From contig JAAVHU010000021.1 in assembly GCA_014799585.1 (NCBI GenBank), positions 12,036 through 23,215 on the forward strand: a stretch of 11,180 nt of DNA, read 5' to 3'. Source of the DNA: Clostridiales bacterium (GTDB lineage Bacteria; Bacillota; Clostridia; Oscillospirales; Acutalibacteraceae). The stretch's first letter is position 1. Each line of letters begins with the position of its first letter. The translations under genes and the position numbers were made by a program. Of the stretch, positions 6,079-11,180 are shown in pieces. Below the pieces are notes generated by a model. That model made no database searches, was not told the DNA's origin, and saw nothing but the letters and a program-made list of their open reading frames with translations.

Positions 6079-6173
6079 CAACAAAGTGAATAACGCTTTG
6101 TTGAAAAGCCTTTGGCTTTCACATAAATTTTTACCCCTTTGGAAAAAGCTGTCGTACCCTCGGCAGCTTTTTT
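6079..6173 (+). ncRNA. putative orphan small RNA, about 95 nt
   Basis: A self-contained transcription unit between spoVT and the YczE-like gene. It folds as three hairpins in series. Hairpin 1 has a 10-bp stem (6079-6088 with 6094-6103) and an AATAA loop. Hairpin 2 has a 6-bp stem (6105-6110 with 6114-6119) and a three-T loop. Hairpin 3 has a 12-bp stem (6143-6154 with 6161-6172) and ends in six T (6168-6173), an intrinsic terminator. A 23-base single-stranded, pyrimidine-rich linker (6120-6142) includes an ACCCCUUUGG stretch, and CCUUUGG occurs twice (6109-6115 and 6136-6142). No ORF in it has a ribosome binding site. I do not recognise it as 6S, SRP, tmRNA or any riboswitch class I know. 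The terminator stands about 180 bases before the next start codon, so a free RNA is likelier than a leader. Confidence 0.65.
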
Positions 6174-6285
6174 CATTGTCTATTTTGTTGCAAAAATATC
6201 CAAGATGTTATTTGTGCAATATACACAAAAGTATTAACTATCATTTGTATATTATGTTGATCACAGGGAAAGTTGCATAAATAAC
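6174..6285. other. intergenic stretch without a gene
   Basis: This is the remainder of the gap between the small RNA and the YczE-like gene promoter. It is AT-rich with small dyads, such as a 10-base imperfect inverted repeat (6188-6197 with 6210-6219). I see no coding frame with a ribosome binding site. The 5941-6045 stretch before the small RNA promoter is likewise featureless. Confidence 0.5.
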
Positions 6286-6313
6286 TTGAAATTTTTAAAC
6301 CATTGAATATAAT
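6286..6313 (+). promoter_or_regulatory. promoter of the YczE-like gene
   Basis: TTGAAA (6286-6291), a 16-base spacer and TATAAT (6308-6313), 42 bases before the start codon. Confidence 0.65.
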
Positions 6314-6355
6314 AGTCACGAATTAAGAAAATCTATTATATGTCAGAGGTTAATT

Positions 6356-7156
6356 ATGAAAAGAATCCAGCAAGAAATTCTCAGATATTTTAAAGATATG
6401 TTTAAACAGAATAATATGCCTAAAAGAATTGTTATTTCATTTTTCAGCATCATAATCATGGGATTTGGAATTTCACTTTTCTCTGTTTCCGGCTTTGGTG
6501 TTGATCCGTTCACATCAATGAATATGAATGTGGCTTCAACCTTAAATCTCAGCTTCGGAACATATCAGATGATTGTTAACGGAATTATTCTTCTTTATGT
6601 AATATTAGTTGCACACAGAGGCTTGGTTGGAATCGGAACTGTATTTAATATGATTGGCTGCGGATACACATGTGAATTCTTCCAGAACATCTTTCAGCCA
6701 TTTGTTCAGCAGAACAACACACTTGCTTTAAGAATTCCGCTTTTAATCATAGGACTTGTAACACTTTGCTTTGCATGTTCACTTTTCTTTACAGCAAATG
6801 TGGGTGTTGGCCCTTATGATGCAATAGGATTTATGCTCAGCAGAGGCATTAAGCTTTCACACAAATGGATAAGAGTTATAACAGATGTAACCGTTATCCT
6901 TATCGGTTTGGCAATAAGCGGCGGTTTAGCTGCTGTTTTCAGCGGAGATATTGCAAACATTAGAAACATCGGAATCGGCACAATCATCACCGCTTTCTGC
7001 ATGGGACCGCTTGTTAATGCTTTCAATAAAACAGTTTCTGCTAAAATTCTGAACACAAACTACGAAAAGGTTGGAAAAGAAATACTTGTTTATATGCTTA
7101 AGGATGCAAAAATGCTTAGCTTCAGCGAGGAATCTATGTTTGTATTTTCAAAATAA
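6356..7156 (+). CDS. YczE/YitT-like integral membrane protein
   Basis: A 266-residue membrane protein with about six helices (near 24-44, 68-88, 91-113, 125-147, 173-197 and 205-224). Two similar halves are visible. GFGVDPFTSMNMNVA then LSFGTYQMIVNGIILL in the first half parallels NVGVGPYDAIGFMLSRG then KLSHKWIRVITDVTVIL in the second. This G-x-G-x-x-P signature and internal repeat fit the YczE-type branch of the YitT-like superfamily. Its transport or signalling role is not established. The C-terminal 40 residues (about 227-266) are soluble and follow the last helix as a cytoplasmic tail of unknown function. An AGAGG site lies eight bases before the ATG. It is a single-gene unit with its own promoter and terminator. 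The family assignment is by motif recognition only. Confidence 0.8.
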   Translation: MKRIQQEILRYFKDMFKQNNMPKRIVISFFSIIIMGFGISLFSVSGFGVDPFTSMNMNVASTLNLSFGTYQMIVNGIILLYVILVAHRGLVGIGTVFNMIGCGYTCEFFQNIFQPFVQQNNTLALRIPLLIIGLVTLCFACSLFFTANVGVGPYDAIGFMLSRGIKLSHKWIRVITDVTVILIGLAISGGLAAVFSGDIANIRNIGIGTIITAFCMGPLVNAFNKTVSAKILNTNYEKVGKEILVYMLKDAKMLSFSEESMFVFSK

Positions 7157-7174
7157 TTTATAAAAACAAAAATT

Positions 7175-7203
7175 AAGCCGTTAGCTTAAAGCTAACGGCT
7201 TTT
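7175..7203. terminator. bidirectional terminator between YczE-like gene and purF-like gene
   Basis: A perfect 12-bp stem (7175-7186 with 7190-7201) with a TAA loop. TTTT lies on the plus side, and read on the minus strand a T-rich tail follows, so it serves both convergent genes. Confidence 0.88.
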
Positions 7204-7215
7204 CTTATATGTAAT

Positions 7216-8625
7216 TTACTCTTTACCATTCCAGCAATATGTGCAAAGCTTATTCGGGTCAATTCCAACAGCTTCAATCATATCGTCAAGGCGATGATAA
7301 CGAAGAGATGTAAAATGAAGTTTTTCACAAATTCTGTCTATCATTTTCTGATATTTTTCACTATCAGGATCAGTGTATTCCTGTATAATTTCATCCGTTA
7401 CGGTATCACCCTCAAATTCCTGAATAACACGGCGGGTAATCAGCTCCATTTCAGAGGTAGAACGAGAGAAATTAAGATACTTACATCCATAAAACAACGG
7501 TGGGCAGGCAGGACGGATATGAACCTCTTTCGCACCGCTTGCATAAAGGAATTCTGTTGTTTCACGAAGCTGCGTTCCTCTTACGATAGAGTCATCAATC
7601 AAAAGGAGGCTTTTTCCGTCAATCAAATCATGAATCGGAATAAGTTTCATCTTTGCAATAAGATCTCTTTTGCTCTGATGTGTCGGCATAAAGGAACGAG
7701 GCCACGTTGGCGTGTATTTAACAAAAGGTCTTGAAAAAGGAACGCCAGATTCATTTGCATAACCGACTGCATGCGCAATGCCCGAATCAGGAACACCTGC
7801 TACAATATCAGGCTTAACATTATCTCTGCGGGCAAGAGCCTGTCCGCAATTATAACGCATTTTTTCAACACTGATTCCCTCATAGGAAGAGGACGGATAG
7901 CCATAGTAAATCCAAAGGAATGTGCATATTTTCATATCATCGCCCGGCTGAATCAAAGTTTTGATTCCATCAGGTGTCATAACAGCGATTTCGCCTGGTC
8001 CAAGTTCTTTATAATCTTTATATCCAAGATTAAGATAAGCAAAGCTCTCAAAGCTGAAGCAATATCCCTCATCACCCTTTTTGCCTGCAACGATAGGGGT
8101 TCTGCCCATCTTATCTCGTGCTGCATAAACGCCCTTTGGCGTAAGAATAAGCATACTCATAGAGCCGTCAATAATTTCCTGAGCATACTGAATGCCCTCA
8201 ATGAAATTATCTTTTTGATTGATGATAGCCGCAACAAGCTCTGTTGGATTGATTTCGCCGTTCTGCATCTCAAAAAAGTGAGTGTTGGTTTTAATAATTT
8301 TATCAACTATTTCATCCGCATTGTTGATTTTACCAACAGTTGTGATTGCAAAAGTTCCATGATGAGATCTTACTAAAATCGGCTGAGCTTCAAAATCTGA
8401 AATACAACCAATGCCGAGAGTTCCCTTCATTGTATTGGATTCTTTTGTGAACTTAGTTCTGAACGGTGCGTTTTCAATATTATGGATAGCCTTGTCAAAT
8501 CCATCTTCATCACTGTAAACTGCCATTCCTGCTCGCCTTGTTCCAAGGTGGGAATGATAATCAACACCGAAAAACAAATCAAAAACGCAGTCGTCTTTAG
8601 ATGCTGCTGCAAAAAAACCGCCCAT
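7216..8625 (-). CDS. purF: amidophosphoribosyltransferase (PurF)-like protein lacking the glutaminase nucleophile
   Basis: A 469-residue PurF-family protein; residue numbers start at the ATG at 8625. Of two close ATGs, the one at 8631 overlaps the AGGAGGA site, while 8625 sits six bases after it, so the protein starts MGGFFAAASKDD. Normal PurF matures to an N-terminal Cys (CGVFG), the glutamine-hydrolysing nucleophile; here that place holds Gly. Other glutaminase motifs are also changed: the usual GHVRYST reads IGCISDF (72-78), and the usual HNGNL reads TVGKI (96-100). The phosphoribosyltransferase half is intact, with the PRPP loop LLIDDSIVRGTQ (342-353). The four Fe-S ligand cysteines of the Bacillus-type enzyme also appear present (C234, C381, C461, C464). 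It may make phosphoribosylamine from ammonia, be a regulator, or use another substrate. It is single-gene, with an extended -10 promoter and a structured leader. Confidence 0.85.
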   Translation of the reverse strand: MGGFFAAASKDDCVFDLFFGVDYHSHLGTRRAGMAVYSDEDGFDKAIHNIENAPFRTKFTKESNTMKGTLGIGCISDFEAQPILVRSHHGTFAITTVGKINNADEIVDKIIKTNTHFFEMQNGEINPTELVAAIINQKDNFIEGIQYAQEIIDGSMSMLILTPKGVYAARDKMGRTPIVAGKKGDEGYCFSFESFAYLNLGYKDYKELGPGEIAVMTPDGIKTLIQPGDDMKICTFLWIYYGYPSSSYEGISVEKMRYNCGQALARRDNVKPDIVAGVPDSGIAHAVGYANESGVPFSRPFVKYTPTWPRSFMPTHQSKRDLIAKMKLIPIHDLIDGKSLLLIDDSIVRGTQLRETTEFLYASGAKEVHIRPACPPLFYGCKYLNFSRSTSEMELITRRVIQEFEGDTVTDEIIQEYTDPDSEKYQKMIDRICEKLHFTSLRYHRLDDMIEAVGIDPNKLCTYCWNGKE

Positions 8626-8667
8626 AAACATCCTCCTGAATCATATTTAGTTTGTTATATTTTGTGT

Positions 8668-8716
8668 AGGCAATAAAGAGAAATCCAAACCACGGTTTAC
8701 ATTGTCTTTGCTGCCT
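8668..8716 (-). other. structured 5' leader of the purF-like mRNA
   Basis: An 11-base imperfect inverted repeat (8668-8678 with 8706-8716, one mismatch and one G-U pair) encloses a small AAAC/GTTT hairpin (8687-8690 with 8695-8698). It lies in the roughly 90-base untranslated region. It does not match the purine, PRPP or ppGpp riboswitch cores I know, and there is no U-tract, so its role is unclear. Confidence 0.4.
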
Positions 8717-8721
8717 AAATT

Positions 8722-8730
8722 ATTATAGCA
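8722..8730 (-). promoter_or_regulatory. extended -10 promoter of the purF-like gene
   Basis: On the minus strand TGC directly precedes TATAAT (8727-8722). The -35 (TTTAAA at 8750-8745, 17-base spacer) is weak. Confidence 0.55.
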
Positions 8731-8813
8731 AATGAATATATCTTTTTAAAGTGGTAAAATATAAAAATTGACAAAAAATGAAAAACTTTTTTTATGCACT
8801 TTAACTTTATCTA

Positions 8814-8826
8814 CGAACAATGTTTG
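8814..8826. promoter_or_regulatory. CGAAC/GTTTG dyad, possible operator
   Basis: An inverted CGAAC-AAT-GTTTG element lies ten bases upstream of the TTGACA box at 8836. It resembles a single Bacillus PurBox half and a shortened LexA box, but fits neither properly. Confidence 0.25.
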
Positions 8827-8835
8827 CTCCCGATA

Positions 8836-8864
8836 TTGACAAATTTTTATATTTAATATACTAT
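8836..8864 (+). promoter_or_regulatory. promoter of the membrane protein-codBA unit
   Basis: A perfect TTGACA (8836-8841), a 17-base spacer and TACTAT (8859-8864), 38 bases before the start at 8902. A second TTGACA at 8768-8773 has only a poor TTTATG partner. Confidence 0.7.
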
Positions 8865-8901
8865 ATATAAGTAAAATTCTAACCTGAAAGGGATAATAAA
8901 A

Positions 8902-9348
8902 ATGAAAAAACTTGTTAATATTCTTAAATTCTGCCTGCCTGTTGTTATTTACATAGCTTGCAGTCTTATTGCATTTCTGCTTTGGAACTTATTTAACTAC
9001 GGAGCTGCACCTATCATCAGCACAAGCATTATTCTTCTTGTTGTAGGAAGCATTTTAACAGGCTTTTTTACAATCGGCAAAACAGGAAAAAAAGGCATGT
9101 TTGTTGCTATGGCAGCAGCTGTTATTGCAACAATTCTTTGGATTATTGCATATACAACCAATACTTCTTATTTTGCATTTGCTGCAACAGCTCTTTCAAG
9201 CTATTTATTTAACATTCATAGCTGTCTTCCATTTGAAATACAGGAGTATGGTCTTTACATCGGATATGTAATTTCATTCATTGCCCCTATTCTTCTTATC
9301 CTGCTTGGCAGATTTATAAGAGTTAAAATATATAAAAACAAAGCTTAA
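8902..9348 (+). CDS. hypothetical four-helix membrane protein
   Basis: A 148-residue hydrophobic protein I do not recognise. Membrane segments lie near 8-30, 38-58, 66-84 and 117-138, with a less clear stretch at 90-105 (FAFAATALSS). The basic start (MKKLVNILKF) and basic tail (RFIRVKIYKNKA) suggest both ends are cytoplasmic. A loop (about 104-116) holds NIHSCLPFEIQEYG. A GAAAGGG site lies at 8886-8892. It is the first gene after the strong TTGACA promoter and is followed 66 bases later by codB, with a weak terminator-like hairpin between. It may be co-expressed with cytosine uptake, but nothing in the sequence shows a shared function. Confidence 0.75.
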   Translation: MKKLVNILKFCLPVVIYIACSLIAFLLWNLFNYGAAPIISTSIILLVVGSILTGFFTIGKTGKKGMFVAMAAAVIATILWIIAYTTNTSYFAFAATALSSYLFNIHSCLPFEIQEYGLYIGYVISFIAPILLILLGRFIRVKIYKNKA

Positions 9349-9356
9349 TTAATTAT

Positions 9357-9387
9357 GGCATGGTTTCTTTACCGTGCCTTTATTTTT
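9357..9387 (+). terminator. terminator or attenuator before codB
   Basis: An 8-bp stem with one G-T pair (9357-9364 with 9371-9378), a TTCTTT loop and a tail of T interrupted by one A. It lies between the membrane-protein gene and codB. No separate promoter is visible in the 26 bases left before codB, so it probably allows partial read-through. Confidence 0.65.
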
Positions 9388-9413
9388 GAAAATAAAATCA
9401 GAGGAGATTTATC

Positions 9414-10655
9414 ATGGCAACAACTGAAACCAAAAAACACACCGACGCTGACTATTCATTAGAAGCAGTGCCGAAATCAAACAGAAAAAAATTCTGGCCT
9501 ATGTTTTTCATAATGCTTGGATTTACTTTCTTTTCAGCAAGTATGTCTGTTGGAGCAAAACTTGGCAACGGACTTGATTTTAAGGGCTTTTCACTTGCTG
9601 TTTTAATAGGAAGCGTTATCTTAAGTGCATACACGGGAATACTTGGCTATATCGGAAGCAAAACAGGTATGTCGCTTGATTTACTTGCTCAGCGTTCCTT
9701 CGGAAAATTCGGTTCATTTCTTCCGTCAGCACTGATTACATTTACCCAGATCGGCTGGTTTGGAGTAGGCGTTGCAATGTTTGCCGTTCCTGCTGCAGAG
9801 GTTTTGAACATCAATCCGTTATGGCTGATTGCTGCCGCAGGTATCTGTATGACCGCTTCTGCTTATTTCGGTGTTAAAGGTCTTGAAATCGTAAGCTATA
9901 TTTCCGTTCCTTTAATTGCTGCACTTGGCATTTATTCAATGGTAACTGCAACACAGGACGGCGGCGGATTAATTGCAATCTTTGCTAAAAATTCAGGTGA
10001 ATTAAGCATATTCGCCGGAGTTGGGCTTGTTATAGGCTCCTTTGTAAGCGGTGGAACAGCAACCCCAAACTTTACACGATTTGCAAAATCAAACAAGGTT
10101 GCCGTTATAACAACCGTTATTGCTTTCTTTATCGGCAACATTCTTATGTTTGCTTTCGGTGCAGTGGGCGGAGCTTTCACAGGAAAAGACGATATTTTCT
10201 ATGTTATGATTTCACAAGGTCTTTTGATTCCTGCCCTCATTGTTTTAGGAGCTAATATCTGGACAACCAATGACAATGCACTTTACACATCAGGCTTAGG
10301 TCTTTCAAACATAACAAAAGTCCGCAAACGCCCTATGGTTATCGTTGCAGGTATCATCGGAACTGTAACAGCTTTATGGCTTTATAACAATTTCATTCCA
10401 TTTTTAAATATACTGAATGCAACACTTCCGCCTGTTGGTGCAATCATTATGATTGATTTCTTCCTGAATAAAGGAAACTATAAGGAAGATTCTGCCGTTA
10501 CAAGCAAAGTAAACATCGGCTCTGTTCTTGGTGTTATTCTTGGTGCAGTGGTCGGCAATCTTGTTAGCTGGGGTATTGCATCCATTAATGCAATGGTAAC
10601 TGCCCTTGTTGTTTACTTAATCTTCTTTGCCATTTCAAAGGCAAGAAAAAAATAA
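9414..10655 (+). CDS. codB: cytosine permease (NCS1 family)
   Basis: A 413-residue inner-membrane transporter of the nucleobase:cation symporter-1 family with about 12 hydrophobic segments, the length expected for CodB. A charged cytoplasmic N terminus (1-27, ending PKSNRKKF) precedes the first helix. Family motifs include FTQIGWFGVGVAMFA (110-124), SGGTATPNFTRFAKS (212-226) and NIWTTNDNALYTSGLGLSNI (281-300), the last being close to the CodB signature. It should import cytosine with a cation. GAGGAG lies at 9401-9406, eight bases before the ATG. codA follows after only 13 bases, so the pair forms one uptake and deamination operon. Confidence 0.92.
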   Translation: MATTETKKHTDADYSLEAVPKSNRKKFWPMFFIMLGFTFFSASMSVGAKLGNGLDFKGFSLAVLIGSVILSAYTGILGYIGSKTGMSLDLLAQRSFGKFGSFLPSALITFTQIGWFGVGVAMFAVPAAEVLNINPLWLIAAAGICMTASAYFGVKGLEIVSYISVPLIAALGIYSMVTATQDGGGLIAIFAKNSGELSIFAGVGLVIGSFVSGGTATPNFTRFAKSNKVAVITTVIAFFIGNILMFAFGAVGGAFTGKDDIFYVMISQGLLIPALIVLGANIWTTNDNALYTSGLGLSNITKVRKRPMVIVAGIIGTVTALWLYNNFIPFLNILNATLPPVGAIIMIDFFLNKGNYKEDSAVTSKVNIGSVLGVILGAVVGNLVSWGIASINAMVTALVVYLIFFAISKARKK

Positions 10656-10668
10656 GAGGTAATCCATT

Positions 10669-11180
10669 ATGTTATTCAAAAATGCATATATAGAAAATTC
10701 TGAAACACTTTGTGATTTTCGCATTACAAACGGAAAATTTGATTTGATTGCAGAGAATATAGAAGCATTGCCCAACGAAGAGGTTGTTGATTTAGAATCA
10801 AAACTTGTGCTTCCTCCGTTTATTGAATCTCACGTTCATCTTGATGCAAGCCTTACAGCAGGTGACCCCTATTGGAACAAATCAGGCACTTTGTTTGAAG
10901 GAATTGAATGTTGGGGAAAGCGTAAAGACAAGCTTACCAAAGAAGATATCAAAGAGCGTGTGCGTAAAGTTGTAAGAATGCAGGCAGCAAACGGTGTTCA
11001 GTTTGTTCGCACACACGTTGATGTAACAGACCCAACCTTAATTGCAATGGAAACTATGATTGAACTTCGTGAAGAGCTTAGGGATATTATGGAAATTCAG
11101 ATTGTTGCTTTTCCGCAAGACGGTATTCTCAGCTTTCCAAACGGAAAACAGCTTATGATTGACGCTGTTAAAATGGGGGC
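10669..11180 (+). CDS. codA: cytosine deaminase, N-terminal 170 residues (cut by window edge)
   Basis: The start of an amidohydrolase-family cytosine deaminase; the frame runs open off the right edge. The metal-binding motif at the end of the first barrel strand is H55xH57 in LPPFIESHVHLD. The segment TAGDPYWNKSGTLFEGIE (63-80) is typical of CodA, as are VRTHVDVTDPTL (113-124) and IVAFPQDGILSFPNGK (145-160). The latter carries the Gln that contacts the base in the Escherichia coli enzyme. It hydrolyses cytosine to uracil and ammonia in the cytoplasm, feeding pyrimidine salvage. An AGAGGT site follows the codB stop, about nine bases before this ATG. The later His, Glu and Asp metal ligands lie outside the window, so completeness cannot be judged. 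Confidence 0.93.
   Translation, partial: MLFKNAYIENSETLCDFRITNGKFDLIAENIEALPNEEVVDLESKLVLPPFIESHVHLDASLTAGDPYWNKSGTLFEGIECWGKRKDKLTKEDIKERVRKVVRMQAANGVQFVRTHVDVTDPTLIAMETMIELREELRDIMEIQIVAFPQDGILSFPNGKQLMIDAVKMG

Noticed and set aside
6086..6280. 64-codon ORF over the small RNA
   Set aside because: It has no ribosome binding site, runs through the terminator stem, and has no protein-like features.
8632..8760. Purine, PRPP or ppGpp riboswitch upstream of the purF-like gene
   Set aside because: The conserved cores I know for these classes are absent, and there is no expression-platform terminator.
8814..8826. LexA (SOS) box
   Set aside because: The gap between the CGAAC and GTTTG halves is three bases instead of four, and no SOS gene is adjacent.

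Overview
The window looks like chromosome from an AT-rich, spore-forming anaerobe of the Clostridia. This rests on a close SpoVT homologue, an NfnAB electron-bifurcating transhydrogenase, strong AGGAGG-type ribosome binding sites, TTGACA/TATAAT promoters and many U-tailed hairpin terminators. The species cannot be fixed from sequence alone. I see no tRNA, rRNA, CRISPR array or transposase.

Layout. 1-1190 (+): the possible tail of an unknown gene, thioredoxin (trxA), and a maltose/galactoside-type O-acetyltransferase, each with its own terminator. 1157-2175: a compact, very AT-rich accessory module. It has a 68-aa XRE-type repressor (-), a divergent membrane protein (+) whose end appears frameshifted at a run of six G, and a 47-aa cysteine-rich protein (+). 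Two nearly perfect inverted copies of a 16-bp operator sit between the divergent promoters. The whole module lies between two identical copies of a bidirectional terminator hairpin. 2187-5167 (-): nfnB and nfnA, overlapping by one base, preceded by a PHP-domain phosphoesterase gene with its own terminator. 5352-5888 (+): spoVT. 6046-6173 (+): a promoter, three hairpins and a terminator with no plausible ORF, read as an orphan small RNA. 6356-7156 (+): a YczE/YitT-like membrane protein. 7216-8625 (-): a PurF-like protein that keeps its PRPP loop and Fe-S cysteines but has lost the glutaminase nucleophile. 8902-11180 (+): a four-helix membrane protein, then codB (cytosine permease) and the start of codA (cytosine deaminase), cut by the window edge.

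How the genes fit together. codB and codA import cytosine and deaminate it to uracil and ammonia. The neighbouring PurF-like protein is a PRPP enzyme that seems unable to take nitrogen from glutamine, so the right-hand third is a nucleobase/PRPP region. NfnAB links NADH, NADPH and ferredoxin pools, and thioredoxin is also part of redox metabolism. SpoVT controls late forespore genes. The least explained elements are the repressor/membrane/Cys-rich module, the small RNA, and the glutaminase-dead PurF.
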